DNA from: Brienomyrus brachyistius
Lineage: Eukaryota > Chordata > Actinopteri > Osteoglossiformes > Mormyridae
NCBI RefSeq assembly: GCF_023856365.1
Contig: NW_026042830.1
Coordinates: forward strand, 1 to 64,000
Length of the DNA: 64,000 nucleotides
Direction: 5' to 3'
The notes beneath the pieces are model-generated. The model did no database searches, was not told the origin of the DNA, and worked only from the letters and a program-made list of their open reading frames with translations. Positions 20,586 to 35,295 of the stretch are shown in pieces (position 1 is the stretch's first letter; each line of letters opens with the position of its first letter). The position numbers and the translations under genes are program-made.

Positions 20586-21796
20586 AATATTTCACCTGTC
20601 TAAAAAACATTTATCCCAAAGTGCTACGAACGCTTTTATTCAGCACAAACTCAGCACCAATAATCTGTCAACATTTAGAATGTGATTATTCTATATATAT
20701 TTTTTTTTTTTGTTAAAATCTACTTTAAACATACACTTTTCAAAAACTTATTTTCAGTGGTGCTGACAAATTGTAAAAAATCACATTATAAATATTTCTA
20801 GCCTAAGCTTGAGTTCTGAAGCTTACAGACATAGGGGATGGCTACACAAAGGTGAATGAGACATTCAGAAAATTGTATGAGGTTTGATTACTAAAGTGTT
20901 ACAACTTTGAAGTGACTTTGGAGTCACCAGACCTTTGCATACTGTCAATGGCCCATCAGTCTGGACTGTCTGTCACTGCTCTTCACACCAATCAGTTTGG
21001 AAAGGCAGTGTGAATTTTACAGGTTTTTTTTTCATTTGCTAAGACAAATACTGCAATACTGAAGTTGCTTTCTCAAAACTCTTCATGCAGTCACCACAAC
21101 ATTTACTTATGTGGGCTAAACTGTTTAGCATTTCACTTTGCTTTCATACAAAATGCAATCAATGACTAAATGCTTCAAAAGCCATGGATTCCTGTCTCAC
21201 TCACAATATTACATTTTCAGAGGCCAATTTGCACATACCTACATACTGACCCAAAAACTGCTAATAAGACAGTCAAAACTGAAACATGTCATTTTGCTAA
21301 ATCACTATCAAGACCCTTTCTAAAACAGATTGTAAAAAACACATAATACAAAGAAATTATGTCAGTTGACACAAGATCAAACAATGAATGTTGGATGCCA
21401 GGATATTCCTCCAGAGCAATGCCAAGGATGGATCAGGCATGTGGAGATGCTACCCTAGATACTACCCTGTCTTAGCAATTGAAAACAACTGTAAGAAAAG
21501 ACACAATACTAGCCTTTTTACAGTTTATAACATGCAACGGATTAAACGTCGATGAATAAAATGTGCAATCACATTATTCCAGGAACAATGCAAAACAATA
21601 AATGAATATTAGAACAACAAATTGTCACTCCTGATCAGGATGCCAAGCTTCAAAACAGTTCCTGTCTCGTTACTGTATGACATCATAGCGCTGGATTAGT
21701 ATGTACCGGCATGCTCGCTATCCAAGTACCTAGCCCTGTTTGTCTCCGGTGTTGTAAAAACTTTGGCTGTAGCTTCAGTTTACTTTAAAGTATCAA

Positions 21797-22436
21797 TTAT
21801 GCCAGAAGCTTGCTAATGGCTACCAAAAGATTCTCGTTGATACTTGTTGTACTTGTGTATGAACTTGTGACCACAACTAAAATGTGTTTTTGTAAAGAAA
21901 GCGCCATCTCATGGCAACACCCTGCAAGTGAATAAATGAGCGCGTTCAGACGAGAATTTAGGCACACCCCCAGAAGGAGGGGGGTTACTCCCGTTGGCTG
22001 GCTTTTGCCAATGTGGGACATGTTCACCTGTTACCTTACCATTTGACGTCGCTTTCCTGTTATGTTCAAACACATCACAGCCACAGATTTTACGGATTTC
22101 ATTGTGCAGTACAGCAGACATGCTGAAAAGAGCCCCGTATTTTTACTGCTTCATGGTAACAAATCACCGTTGGGCTAAAGGTGAACCATTTTATTATTTA
22201 GTATCCTAAGACACGTAGTTCCAAAATAAGATAGTTATCACAGACTGCAAGATTCAACAAGACCAGCCAAGCCTGTTCTGACTTTCATTCTTCGAGTGCT
22301 GAGATATTCTAGGCATCATTTTGCCGTTCTTACCATGGCTGACTGAACCGGGGATGTCTTCCGGAGCAATCCGGACACTGACGGCGTCATTTGGCAGGAG
22401 CCAGTCGATTCTCCGCAGGTAGATGAAGGCAGACAT
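21797..22436 (-). CDS. Gene B, unit 3 copy
   Basis: Exons at 22334-22436, 22040-22122 and 21797-21921, with all splice sites and frames as in unit 2. Intron 2 lacks the ATG insertion that is private to unit 2. Confidence 0.4.
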
Positions 22437-23408
22437 CTTTCGCGTCTTGTCTTTTGCTGGGAAAGTGCAAATCTGAGCTGCTTTGAATGTTTGAATCAAA
22501 ACTCGAAACGGAATTAGAATTGTTATGATGCGGTTGCTAAGATATGGTGGTCGATTAGTGTCAGCGCGCGGCAAAGTCTTCAAGCACTTTAATCAAATGA
22601 CCAGACACACGATATATATTGACAAAAGCGCGGAAAGATAGTAGAAGCACCGTAAATTTAGAAGACACGCCTAAAAACAGAAAATGTTATAAATAAAATG
22701 TATTGAAGTATTTAAATAGAATTCCTTCCTGGCAGCAAGTAACGCGAGAGCTGCAGACGTGACGTTCCACAGACTCCCAGAATTCACAGCGATCGTTAAG
22801 CGACCCATTCAATCAGAATAGAAGGAAATGGCGAGGAGACGTTCTTATCTCACACTGGTTTTTATTTACAACTGAATGTTTAGCACACTTGGAAAATTCT
22901 GTAATCCATCTTCAGCCATTTCACTCTTCCACTGTAGCAACGCAAAGTGAAGAATTCTGAACAATGATGGCGGCACATTCGCAGCTGCTCCGAACTCTCC
23001 AGTGTTCCTCTGACTGTGTTTTATTGGTTTATTTGCTTCCGGTACCAGTATTTTACGCATCCTTGTTCTTCTTTACTGTTGGTGTATGTTTCTTTGATTT
23101 TATATTGTATTTTACTTGTACTTTTATCCTTAACATGGCGTCGACAGCCTTGCTCCAAAGACATCTCATTGTATTTGCACAGTGACAGTAACGCTATCTT
23201 ATCTTGCGAGAGGAAGTAGCATAAGGCTGTACTGCTAACGTTAGCATTAGCAAGCCTAGCAGTGTTGGTAGTAAGGCGTTACTATAATCCCACTACTCTT
23301 GTCTGTAAGGAGTAATGTAACTAATTGCCATTAAAAAACACGGAAGGTGCTGAAATTTAAATGCACTCTTTACCTTTGTCTTGCGTGAAAATATTAATGG
23401 ATAAAGGC

Positions 23409-23983
23409 AGCATGTTCCCTTAATTTCCCGTTTATGATGTAACGCCACCCGACCTCACCATGGCGCAATGAATGGGTGGTATTGTAGGTACGCTGATAGA
23501 TACAATTAGACGGTTGTATTGTCTGGCACTGTCATAGCTGCAACACTGAAATAATATAACTAGCCAGAGAGCACACATGCATTGGCACTATGTCTCCGCG
23601 ATGCTTGAAAACCCATCAGCAAACATCTCTGTGTTGCAGAAACATCGCCACCGACCATTTGCACCCACCACACGTCGAAACTCCTGGCAGACACATGGTC
23701 CAATCCCACCCGTATTAAAAGTACATTTATATGCGGTAATTGATGAGTAGTAATTTCCAGTAACCTGCACAACACTGCTGACTAGTGACGTTGCCGCCGT
23801 TGGCTGAATCCGCAGTAGTTATGGTGCTATGATGTTAGATTGTTACAGGGACTGTGATAAATGCAGACCCCTCTATTATGGTTGCGTTAAAAAAAAAAAA
23901 GCAAACATTTGTACTCAGATTTCATGGCGGTGTGCTTTTTATACCTTGACAAGTTTTCCTGAGATCAGATTAAAAAAATTCCA
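23409..23983 (+). repeat. Direct repeat A, unit 3
   Basis: Short form. Its A/T run near the end differs in length from unit 2 (GATTAAAAAAA type, as in units 1 and 6). Confidence 0.9.
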
Positions 23984-24963
23984 AAATATAGCAGCATATT
24001 GACGTGTATTCTCTGTATCTTAAAACGTGGCGGGTCGTCAGACTCGGATACACAGCTCTATGGTCCACACAGAGGAAACGAAGAACCTGCACTTTGCTAA
24101 GTCACGAAGTTATCTTTTGTCATGTGACTACGTTTACGTGCCTTGACGCAATTAAGATGTTTTCATGTGTTTTTAATGGCGCAGTTACAGAGCATAGCCA
24201 TGTAAACGCATTAATGGGGGAATCTCATTTATAAAGGCTTCGTGTGACCGAAAAAGATGACAAACATTCATACTTACATTTGTAAGGAGATTTTGGGATT
24301 TATAAAGAAAAGGGTACGCTGGGAAAAGAACTCCTACGTTCTGCGAACGAGGCTGACGGGGATGCTGTTTCGACAGAATCCTGTAGAGGGCACTGTGCAC
24401 GCTAAATTGAAGGCTCCAGGAATGTTTTCTGCTTTTCATTTTACTAAGAGAATAATAATGATTCAAATGTTTTTGGTCACACGGCCATTGGCTCTGAAAT
24501 TAAACTGTCCTTTTAAATAAAACTGTTTACATTTGCAAACTGTATTGTATGCTGTGTTTGAATGTTCCGATATCGTTATTAGATATTTCACTGCATGTTT
24601 TTCAACAAAATGCCCTCTGAAATTGGTACTCTGTCACTAAGACGTACTGTACAAACAATGCATTTTCTGCCCAGGGTAAAGGCTTCTTATTCAGTTTCCC
24701 TACAGGGGATAGCTGGGGTCCGTGGGATGTTTGGAAGTTAGTGTCAGGGCATTCTGGTAGAATGTGACCTTTGGCAACAATGGGCTGGACAGCTCTGTGC
24801 TCATCTTGTCTCATCTGGGACTCCCACCATCACTGCCACTGAGCATCTCCTCTACAGGCAAACACTGAAGTGCCACCAAGACCAGCAGGTGGCTCTGGGA
24901 TGCAACCACTTCTGAGGCCAGATGAGGGAGCCACTAATGATGGCTTGAAGAGATATCAGTGTT

Positions 24964-25702
24964 AGCATGTTCCCCTAATTTCCTGTTTATGATGTAACGC
25001 CATCCGACCTCACCGTGGCGTGATGAATGTGTGATATTGTAGGTACGCTGACAGATACAATTAGACGGTTGTATTGTCTGGCACTGTCATGGCTGCAACG
25101 CTGAAATAATATAACTAGCCAGAGAGCACACATGCATTGGCACTATATCTCCGCGATGCTTGAAAACCCATCAGCAAACATCTCTGTGTTGCAGAAACAT
25201 CGCCACCGATCATTTGATTCCATATTCCCCCGATGTTGGCGCGATGTTAAAGTGATCAATATGCAACCTTTAGCCCACTCTTATCTTCCTTTATCAGGCT
25301 ATATATATACATATATATATATATATACAGGTTAGGTCAAGCTGGGGGAGCATGCGCTGATGCTGCCCCTTGCCGCACCCACCACACGTCGAAACTCCTC
25401 GCAGACTCATGGCCCAGTCCCACCCTCGTTATAAGTACTTTTATATGCAGTAATTGATAACTAGTAATTTCCAGTAACCTGCACAACGCTGCTGGCTAGT
25501 AACGTTGCCACCGTTGGCTGAATCCGCAATAGTTGTGGTGCTATGATGTTAGATTGTTACAGGGACTGTGATAAATGCAAATGCAGACCCCTCTATTATG
25601 GTTGCGTTAAAAAGGTAAACATTTTACTCAGATTTCATGCATTTGGTGGTGTGCTTTTTATACCATGACAAGTTTTCCTAAAATCAGATTCAAATAATTG
25701 CA
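24964..25702 (+). repeat. Direct repeat B, unit 3
   Basis: Long form, with the C at 25691 that is shared only with unit 4. Confidence 0.9.
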
Positions 25703-25910
25703 GGCTTTTCGATCCTGAACACAGCTATTCCCAAATCAGGAAGTAATGTTCTGAGTCGGGATGCTCTCCACAGCGCCGTAGTAGAAAGTCCAGTGTTGAG
25801 ACCAGCATTATAAGCGGTGGTCTGGGCGTTCACTGCAGCGCGGATCAATCTGTCAACCCACGGTTCCTGATTGGGGAAGAGTGTGAACCATCAGTGTAAA
25901 AATCCATAAC

Positions 25911-26123
25911 ATGCAGCTTGATTATGGCAGAGGACATTGTGCCCAAATATTAAGGGAGGGAGTATTTAGAGATGACAATGATTATCTTCCCAGTGATGAT
26001 TTGTGGCTTATCCGCTCTTTCAGAGTGCCAAGAGTGATTCTGGTAGAACTGAACGATGAATTTGTCGCGGAACATACCGAAAGGAACTGGCAGACAGATC
26101 AGGGATATCCCAGCCCATTTTGA
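25911..26123 (+). pseudogene. HARBI1-like fragment, unit 3
   Basis: Same 70-codon frame. The C at 25691 shared with unit 4 lies about 220 bp upstream, at the end of repeat B. Confidence 0.65.
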
Positions 26124-27665
26124 GTTCCATTATTCCTCAAGTTGTGCCTGGTTTTAACCAACTGTCAAGATAATATTTTAAGTTTCCCTAGTGTGGATGT
26201 AGTTCAACGTATTTAGAATACATGTGTAATTGCTTCTGAGCATTTTCTGATTTGTATTTTAGTGGGCGGGAAAAAAAAATGTCAGAAAATACTTTGAGAG
26301 ATCTTACTGTATGTGTCTGACGCATTTGAAAGTATTAACAAAAATGTGTAGTTTTATTTATTAGTTTGCTTTCTGTCATTTTAAGGACCTTTATCACTAG
26401 GCTTACAGACATTTTAATATAGCCCATCACTGCCTGTGGCAAGATGCAAGTAAGTCACGTGACACACCCTGTTGGGCCCAGCTTGCTCACCGCGAACATT
26501 GTTTTCCCATGACTAGTAAACCAAGGGGAGAAGCTGCGTTGGTGCCTGGTGCAAATTGACAAAGTATGCAGGAAAGTACGCTATCAAATATTCCTCACTG
26601 AATGTCATTATAGGCGGGAAAAATAAAGCAATTAGCAAGCAGCAGTGCTGTACTCTACAACTTGTGGATTAATTTGCCAGCCTGCTAGTGACATTCTAGT
26701 TAACTTCACAGGCATGACCAGGCAGTGGCGTATCGTGGTTTGTCACATATGCAGGATTCATTACAAGTGGAGAAGTCAGCTGTGTTAAAAATCAGCTAAA
26801 CTGAAATGGAAGGCTTGTAGTATAAGGGAGAAGGTGAAGGAGAATGTCTTTTATGTGTTTTAAGTTGATTAAGTTTACATATGGTAAAGGTTCATTGTCT
26901 CTTCAAATGAGTGCTTGCAAATTTAAGGATCTAGGAAATTAGCTTAGTCTACTGTTGCAATAATACACAGCTGCAGACTCTTAATGCCACTCTCTGGCTC
27001 CTTCCGGTTGGTGGACGCATGTGCAGAAAACAAAGAAACAACAACTTTTTTGCTGTTTCACAAGCTTTCAAAGTAGAGTTCCATGGCACCTTTAAACTTA
27101 AAGGCCTGTATTTGCAGTAGAATGGTCATGCAATTTGGATTTAACACCAAAAAAATGTCCCTGTGCGTGCAGCATTTAATGAATTACCCCTCTATACTTT
27201 TTGCACTGCACTTGAGATCTGAAGAGTCCTTTAATTCAATAGCAAGACCACTACAATTCTCTACATGTACATCAGTTTAACCAATCATTATTTAAACTAA
27301 TCAAATTTTGTGTCAAACTTCACAATATTTTAAATAACCTCACAGACACAAACCATACGCAAAATAATCCATATTTATTTAATAGAAAAACAAGAATAAG
27401 AAGTCTTATCTTAACCTATTCTTATCTTATCCTATGTAATCTTATGTCATACTATCTTACTTTAATCTTAACTTATCCTATCTTAGTCTTATCTTATTCT
27501 ATGTTATCTTACATTATATACAACCTTATCTTAACCTATTCTTAGTCTTATCCTATGTAATCTTATATCATACAATCTTAGGATTAGTTAAGATAAGGTT
27601 AAACTACCTTAATCTTATATTATCCTAAGTACTTGTGAGATGTCTCACCTAATTATTTACGGGTT

Positions 27666-28628
27666 CTATGAAAAACTATTTACATCACACTGATAGCCCA
27701 TCTCCACAGCCATCTCCAGGACCCCGGGGATGGCACTTAGCTGATCCAGCGCCTCATCATCAAATATCAGCTCAGCTTGGGCACCCTCATTATCACCATA
27801 TGAGTAGTGATTCTCTGAATTTTGATTCTTCCCCTGCTTGCAGATGTAAACTGCATGTTGAAAATCATTCCAAAACTGATTACACCAGTAATGAGCAAGG
27901 CACTTGGCATCATAGGTCATTTTAGAATAGTTGCATAGATAAAAGTTATGCATCTTATTGAATCTTTCCATTTTCTCAAAAACAACAGAAGGGGAAATAA
28001 GTAGGGGTGTCGGACCCGTAACCAGCTCAGATGAGGGGGCTGCAGCTTGCGCTGGAACCTGATACAGAGGGGTGGGATGAACTGTGGCTGGAGGTGAAGA
28101 TGGGTGTGGAGATGGGCTTACAGGTGAGACTACACATGGTGACGGAGGAGGAGAGTCTGTAAAAAAAGATGGGGATGGAGAGGAGGCAAAAGAGGATGGG
28201 ACTGGTGATGGAAATAAGAAGGAAGTGGAGGAGAAGGCTGGTGAGCAGGGCTCAGGCTCTGACATTGATGGAGTGCGACACAGGATGGTAGCAACCTCGT
28301 CGTCACTCTGGGTGAGATCCACACACGGGATCTTGTCACCCACCTGGATTGAATCAAAGGGGTTACTGAAGGTTAGCAGGTTCTGCAAATTTTTTGTAAA
28401 TGGCCCCTTCTGTTTTTTACACTTCTTTCTACGGCCTGACCGGCCTCCCGCCGTATTTCTACGGCGTCTTCTGCCCTGCTGAGCCCTGCTGGTCGCCAAC
28501 GGGATGGGAGCAGATCCAGATATGGTTTGGGAGCTGGGTGCCGGTGGCCCAGTGCGGCATTTCTTCTGACGGCCTCCACTGCTGGTACTGGTTCGTCCTT
28601 TTGGATTATAAAGATAGGGGACACACAT
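27666..28628 (-). CDS. ORF320, unit 3 copy
   Basis: Intact and identical in protein sequence to the other copies. The A-to-G change shared with unit 4 lies at 27661, in the 3' untranslated side just past the stop codon. Confidence 0.7.
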   Translation of the reverse strand: MCVPYLYNPKGRTSTSSGGRQKKCRTGPPAPSSQTISGSAPIPLATSRAQQGRRRRRNTAGGRSGRRKKCKKQKGPFTKNLQNLLTFSNPFDSIQVGDKIPCVDLTQSDDEVATILCRTPSMSEPEPCSPAFSSTSFLFPSPVPSSFASSPSPSFFTDSPPPSPCVVSPVSPSPHPSSPPATVHPTPLYQVPAQAAAPSSELVTGPTPLLISPSVVFEKMERFNKMHNFYLCNYSKMTYDAKCLAHYWCNQFWNDFQHAVYICKQGKNQNSENHYSYGDNEGAQAELIFDDEALDQLSAIPGVLEMAVEMGYQCDVNSFS

Positions 28629-29598
28629 TTAATTAAAGTGAATCCTTATGTCACTCTACAAGAAAAGTACATCACATACATCACAGATATCGCACTTGGC
28701 AGTCAGTATTGCACATTGAGAGAAATTCTGCCATCTTATCGGATATAGGAAACACATGCTTGGGAGACTTATGCGCTGGTCTTGAATTGGGCTGCCTGCA
28801 TTTCAGCAGGGGAACTTGACCTATAAAAACACACCATGTAGTGCACAGATTCCCTGATATGCAGAACAACAGCGAAAAACAACACTGGAAAGGTTCATGT
28901 GCACCAAATTTACAGATGTAGCCGCTTGAATTTTCCCCTGTTTCCATGATGGGGCCTTGGCTGGTCCTTGGCTGGTCCATGACAGGTCCCTGCTGGGCCT
29001 TGGGTGGCACCTTGGCTATAATGAGATCCCCCACGATGATGTGTGTAAAGTACTTGCAATGATTTATCCATCCACCAGGGAGAGCAGTGATTATGGAAGC
29101 AGAAATGACTTACCTGAAATCAGGTATTGTAACTCCACTGCAGAAAATGAAAATCTAAGGAAGTATAATTTTCTTATATTTAGACAAAATTCCAATTTCA
29201 TTAATAAACTGACTACACTGCAATAGATGGCCTGAGAAATGTAAGAAATTGTTTCTGTTGTGAGGCAAAGATGGCCTAAAACTAGCAAAATGTGTTTTAG
29301 TCAGTTTATTGATGAAATTAGAATTTTGTATTTTACTTCACCTTTTGGAGATAAGGCGGACCCAAGATGTGTGCAATACAATAATTACAGGCCTAAACAA
29401 AGTAATACGGTTGCTTGTGGAGAATAAAGGTGGACAGAGTGGAAAATGAAAAATAAAAATGCTTATGGTTCTGTACTGTGCTTGAATAAAACGGACGCAT
29501 TCCTTAGTCTGTTCTGTCTTTCCTTCTGGCTAACAGTCTGAAAGGCTGCTGATGGCTGCACATTCACAGGAGGGCTGGGGGCAGTCACGATGACGTGT

Positions 29599-29786
29599 GA
29601 ATCTGTCATAAACTTCTCTGCTTGGCCACAATGAAAAGAGATATGTTTGCAGGGGATCAAGGTGAGGTTGTTTTCTTAACCTAAGAACACTGAACCAACG
29701 GTCAAGCATGGTGGTGGTAGTATCATGCTGTTTTGCTGACAGTACTGTACATGAGAACATTGCAGAAAGACAATGGGATAATGAAG
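29599..29786 (+). pseudogene. Tc1-like transposase remnant, unit 3
   Basis: Full-length version of the remnant, with the same stops as in unit 1. Confidence 0.75.
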
Positions 29787-29941
29787 TAGCACTAGATAGA
29801 TAGACTGGGATTTTTTGTCATAGTACCAGACACAAAAAGAGGAACATAAAAGAAACATAGCATAACAAGTATTTACTGTAACCCTATGGAGTCTGAGGCC
29901 TCTCACCCACTTTCAAAGTAGTCTGACAGGCCTTGACATTT

Positions 29942-30913
29942 TACTGTTTTTCTGAATTGCTAAAACACATGTCCTAAAATCTCTCATCTCCTGTAATCAA
30001 ACCACTAAGCACAAACTCTAAAATTCAAGCTAAACTCACAAAACCTTACGCTTGTCTTGCAAAATCAAACAATCTTCTCAAAACTATATTATCTTTGCTC
30101 AAAAGCAAACACTGTTTTCAGACCATGCATCTCGTCAGTTGGGTAAAGGTACACTACTGAACAGTCATAGCACTCTACAGCAAAAAATGAAAACAGTACC
30201 AATCAAAACTGTTGTTGACATGTAAATGAGAAACCGTAAGACTATAATAATAGTTAAAAAAAATTATGGTCGTCTACCATATGACTGATAATTAATATGT
30301 AACGTTTGCCATACTCAGTACTCCAGAAAAGTGACTGTAAAGAACAACGCCAAAAAGTAAACAAACGAGAGGCATATTACAGTAAAATGTTGTGCAACTG
30401 CCAAGCCAGAGTCACAGAAGAATATTCATCCTGCCTCATCGCCATGTCTCAGGGCTGGGTCTAGCGATGCTATCCCTTGTTGAGTGATGCAGAAAGAATC
30501 CTCTGTGTGACCCATTTGTACCTTGACTTCAAAATGCAACTCCTATCCTTCTATGGCACGTATTCTATGTTCTAGTCACTCTTTGGCTTCCTCAAATGTT
30601 TAGAAATGTGTGTGAATAGTTTTGAGTCATTGTGTTCAAATGACTACTGTGTGCTGGCTGCGCTTCACTTCTGTGGCCTGTGTTTTCTATTTTGCATCAA
30701 AGTTCACCATAGCGCAAAATGTGTTTTGATGAATGGGAATGTGTTTTGAGTTTTGCAAAAAGGATGACTGAGATCTGCAAATTGTGTCTAACTAGGTGAC
30801 CATGGTTTAAAGTTTTGCCAAAGAAGTAACTGATTCAATAAATGACTTTTGGCAATCGGCAGTTTTGTTCCCAAAACGATTTCTAATATTTCAGCAATTC
30901 AGAAAAACTGTTA
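29942..30913. mobile_element. TIR element, unit 3
   Basis: Same ends and interior as in unit 1. Confidence 0.55.
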
Positions 30914-32126
30914 AATATTTCACCTGTCTAAAAAACATTTATCCCAAAGTGCTACGAATGCTTTTATTCAGCACAAACTCAGCACCAATAATCTGTCAAC
31001 ATTTAGAATGTGATTATTCTATATATATATTTTTTTTTTTTGTTAAAATCTACTTTAAACATACACTTTTCAAAAACTTATTTTCAGTGGTGCTGACAAA
31101 TTGTAAAAAATCACATTATAAATATTTCTAGCCTAAGCTTGAGTTCTGAAGCTTACAGACATAGGGGATGGCTACACAAAGGTGAATGAGACATTCAGAA
31201 AATTGTATGAGGTTTGATTACTAAAGTGTTACAACTTTGAAGTGACTTTGGAGTCACCAGACCTTTGCATACTGTCAATGGCCCATCAGTCTGGACTGTC
31301 TGTCACTGCTCTTCACACCAATCAGTTTGGAAAGGCAGTGTGAATTTTACAGGTTTTTTTTTCATTTGCTAAGACAAATACTGCAATACTGAAGTTGCTT
31401 TCTCAAAACTCTTCATGCAGTCACCACAACATTTACTTATGTGGGCTAAACTGTTTAGCATTTCACTTTGCTTTCATACAAAATGCAATCAATGACTAAA
31501 TGCTTCAAAAGCCATGGATTCCTGTCTCACTCACAATATTACATTTTCAGAGGCCAATTTGCACATACCTACATACTGACCCAAAAACTGCTAATAAGAC
31601 AGTCAAAACTGAAACATGTCATTTTGCTAAATCACTATCAAGACCCTTTCTAAAACAGATTGTAAAAAACACATAATACAAAGAAATTATGTCAGTTGAC
31701 ACAAGATCAAACAATGAATGTTGGATGCCAGGATATTCCTCCAGAGCAATGCCAAGGATGGATCAGGCATGTGGAGATGCTACCCTAGATACTACCCTGT
31801 CTTAGCAATTGAAAACAACTGTAAGAAAAGACACAATACTAGCCTTTTTACAGTTTATAACATGCAACGGATTAAACGTCGATGAATAAAATGTGCAATC
31901 ACATTATTCCAGGAACAATGCAAAACAATAAATGAATATTAGAACAACAAATTGTCACTCCTGATCAGGATGCCAAGCTTCAAAACAGTTCCTGTCTCGT
32001 TACTGTATGACATCATAGCGCTGGATTAGTATGTACCGGCATGCTCGCTATCCAAGTACCTAGCCCTGTTTGTCTCCGGTGTTGTAAAAACTTTGGCTGT
32101 AGCTTCAGTTTACTTTAAAGTATCAA

Positions 32127-32767
32127 TTATGCCAGAAGCTTGCTAATGGCTACCAAAAGATTCTCGTTGATACTTGTTGTACTTGTGTATGAACTTGTGA
32201 CCACAACTAAAATGTGTTTTTGTAAAGAAAGCGCCATCTCATGGCAACACCCTGCAAGTGAATAAATGAGCGCGTTCAGACGAGAATTTAGGCACACCCC
32301 CCAGAAGGAGGGGGGTTACTCCCGTTGGCTGGCTTTTGCCAATGTGGGACATGTTCACCTGTTACCTTACCATTTGACGTCGCTTTCCTGTTATGTTCAA
32401 ACACATCACAGCCACAGATTTTACGGATTTCATTGTGCAGTACAGCAGACATGCTGAAAAGAGCCCCGTATTTTTACTGCTTCATGGTAACAAATCACCG
32501 TTGGGCTAAAGGTGAACCATTTTATTATTTAGTATCCTAAGACACGTAGTTCCAAAATAAGATAGTTATCACAGACTGCAAGATTCAACAAGACCAGCCA
32601 AGCCTGTTCTGACTTTCATTCTTCGAGTGCTGAGATATTCTAGGCATCATTTTGCCGTTCTTACCATGGCTGACTGAACCGGGGATGTCTTCCGGAGCAA
32701 TCCGGACACTGACGGCGTCATTTGGCAGGAGCCAGTCGATTCTCCGCAGGTAGATGAAGGCAGACAT
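32127..32767 (-). CDS. Gene B, unit 4 copy
   Basis: Exons at 32665-32767, 32371-32453 and 32127-32251. Intron 2 has one more C in its C-run than units 3, 5, 6 and 7. Frames and splice sites are kept. Confidence 0.4.
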
Positions 32768-33739
32768 CTTTCGCGTCTTGTCTTTTGCTGGGAAAGTGCA
32801 AATCTGAGCTGCTTTGAATGTTTGAATCAAAACTCGAAACGGAATTAGAATTGTTATGATGCGGTTGCTAAGATATGGTGGTCGATTAGTGTCAGCGCGC
32901 GGCAAAGTCTTCAAGCACTTTAATCAAATGACCAGACACACGATATATATTGACAAAAGCGCGGAAAGATAATAGAAGCACCGTAAATTTAGAAGACACG
33001 CCTAAAAACAGAAAATGTTATAAATAAAATGTATTGAAGTATTTAAATAGAATTCCTTCCTGGCAGCAAGTAACGCGAGAGCTGCAGACGTGACGTTCCA
33101 CAGACTCCCAGAATTCACAGCGATCGTTAAGCGACCCATTCAATCAGAATAGAAGGAAATGGCGAGGAGACGTTCTTATCTCACACTGGTTTTTATTTAC
33201 AACTGAATGTTTAGCACACTTGGAAAATTCTGTAATCCATCTTCAGCCATTTCACTCTTCCACTGTAGCAACGCAAAGTGAAGAATTCTGAACAATGATG
33301 GCGGCACATTCGCAGCTGCTCCGAACTCTCCAGTGTTCCTCTGACTGTGTTTTATTGGTTTATTTGCTTCCGGTACCAGTATTTTACGCATCCTTGTTCT
33401 TCTTTACTGTTGGTGTATGTTTCTTTGATTTTATATTGTATTTTACTTGTACTTTTATCCTTAACATGGCGTCGACAGCCTTGCTCCAAAGACATCTCAT
33501 TGTATTTGCACAGTGACAGTAACGCTATCTTATCTTGCGAGAGGAAGTAGCATAAGGCTGTACTGCTAACGTTAGCATTAGCAAGCCTAGCAGTGTTGGT
33601 AGTAAGGCGTTACTATAATCCCACTACTCTTGTCTGTAAGGAGTAATGTAACTAATTGCCATTAAAAAACACGGAAGGTGCTGAAATTTAAATGCACTCT
33701 TTACCTTTGTCTTGCGTGAAAATATTAATGGATAAAGGC

Positions 33740-34315
33740 AGCATGTTCCCTTAATTTCCCGTTTATGATGTAACGCCACCCGACCTCACCATGGCGCAAT
33801 GAATGGGTGGTATTGTAGGTACGCTGATAGATACAATTAGACGGTTGTATTGTCTGGCACTGTCATAGCTGCAACACTGAAATAATATAACTAGCCAGAG
33901 AGCACACATGCATTGGCACTATGTCTCCGCGATGCTTGAAAACCCATCAGCAAACATCTCTGTGTTGCAGAAACATCGCCACCGACCATTTGCACCCACC
34001 ACACGTCGAAACTCCTGGCAGACACATGGTCCAATCCCACCCGTATTAAAAGTACATTTATATGCGGTAATTGATGAGTAGTAATTTCCAGTAACCTGCA
34101 CAACACTGCTGACTAGTGACGTTGCCGCCGTTGGCTGAATCCGCAGTAGTTATGGTGCTATGATGTTAGATTGTTACAGGGACTGTGATAAATGCAGACC
34201 CCTCTATTATGGTTGCGTTAAAAAAAAAAAAAGCAAACATTTGTACTCAGATTTCATGGCGGTGTGCTTTTTATACCTTGACAAGTTTTCCTGAGATCAG
34301 ATTTAAAAAATTCCA
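33740..34315 (+). repeat. Direct repeat A, unit 4
   Basis: Short form, GATTTAAAAAA type at the end, as in units 2 and 5. Confidence 0.9.
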
Positions 34316-35295
34316 AAATATAGCAGCATATTGACGTGTATTCTCTGTATCTTAAAACGTGGCGGGTCGTCAGACTCGGATACACAGCTCTATGGTCCAC
34401 ACAGAGGAAACGAAGAACCTGCACTTTGCTAAGTCACGAAGTTATCTTTTGTCATGTGACTACGTTTACGTGCCTTGACGCAATTAAGATGTTTTCATGT
34501 GTTTTTAATGGCGCAGTTACAGAGCATAGCCATGTAAACGCATTAATGGGGGAATCTCATTTATAAAGGCTTCGTGTGACCGAAAAAGATGACAAACATT
34601 CATACTTACATTTGTAAGGAGATTTTGGGATTTATAAAGAAAAGGGTACGCTGGGAAAAGAACTCCTACGTTCTGCGAACGAGGCTGACGGGGATGCTGT
34701 TTCGACAGAATCCTGTAGAGGGCACTGTGCACGCTAAATTGAAGGCTCCAGGAATGTTTTCTGCTTTTCATTTTACTAAGAGAATAATAATGATTCAAAT
34801 GTTTTTGGTCACACGGCCATTGGCTCTGAAATTAAACTGTCCTTTTAAATAAAACTGTTTACATTTGCAAACTGTATTGTATGCTGTGTTTGAATGTTCC
34901 GATATCGTTATTAGATATTTCACTGCATGTTTTTCAACAAAATGCCCTCTGAAATTGGTACTCTGTCACTAAGACGTACTGTACAAACAATGCATTTTCT
35001 GCCCAGGGTAAAGGCTTCTTATTCAGTTTCCCTACAGGGGATAGCTGGGGTCCGTGGGATGTTTGGAAGTTAGTGTCAGGGCATTCTGGTAGAATGTGAC
35101 CTTTGGCAACAATGGGCTGGACAGCTCTGTGCTCATCTTGTCTCATCTGGGACTCCCACCATCACTGCCACTGAGCATCTCCTCTACAGGCAAACACTGA
35201 AGTGCCACCAAGACCAGCAGGTGGCTCTGGGATGCAACCACTTCTGAGGCCAGATGAGGGAGCCACTAATGATGGCTTGAAGAGATATCAGTGTT

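Larger units (their letters stand above)
10337..20629. repeat. Macrosatellite unit 2 (10,293 bp, 40-bp deletion)
   Basis: Complete unit. It is shorter than the others because 40 bp are missing at 19490/19491, inside the Tc1 remnant. It also has a private ATG insertion in the C-run near 11679-11681. It shares a G at 12352 with unit 3 (22641), where the other units have A. Confidence 0.97.
20630..30957. repeat. Macrosatellite unit 3 (10,328 bp)
   Basis: Complete unit. It has a private T-to-C change at 20631. With unit 4 it shares a C at 25691 (unit 4: 36023) and a G at 27661 (unit 4: 37993). Confidence 0.97.
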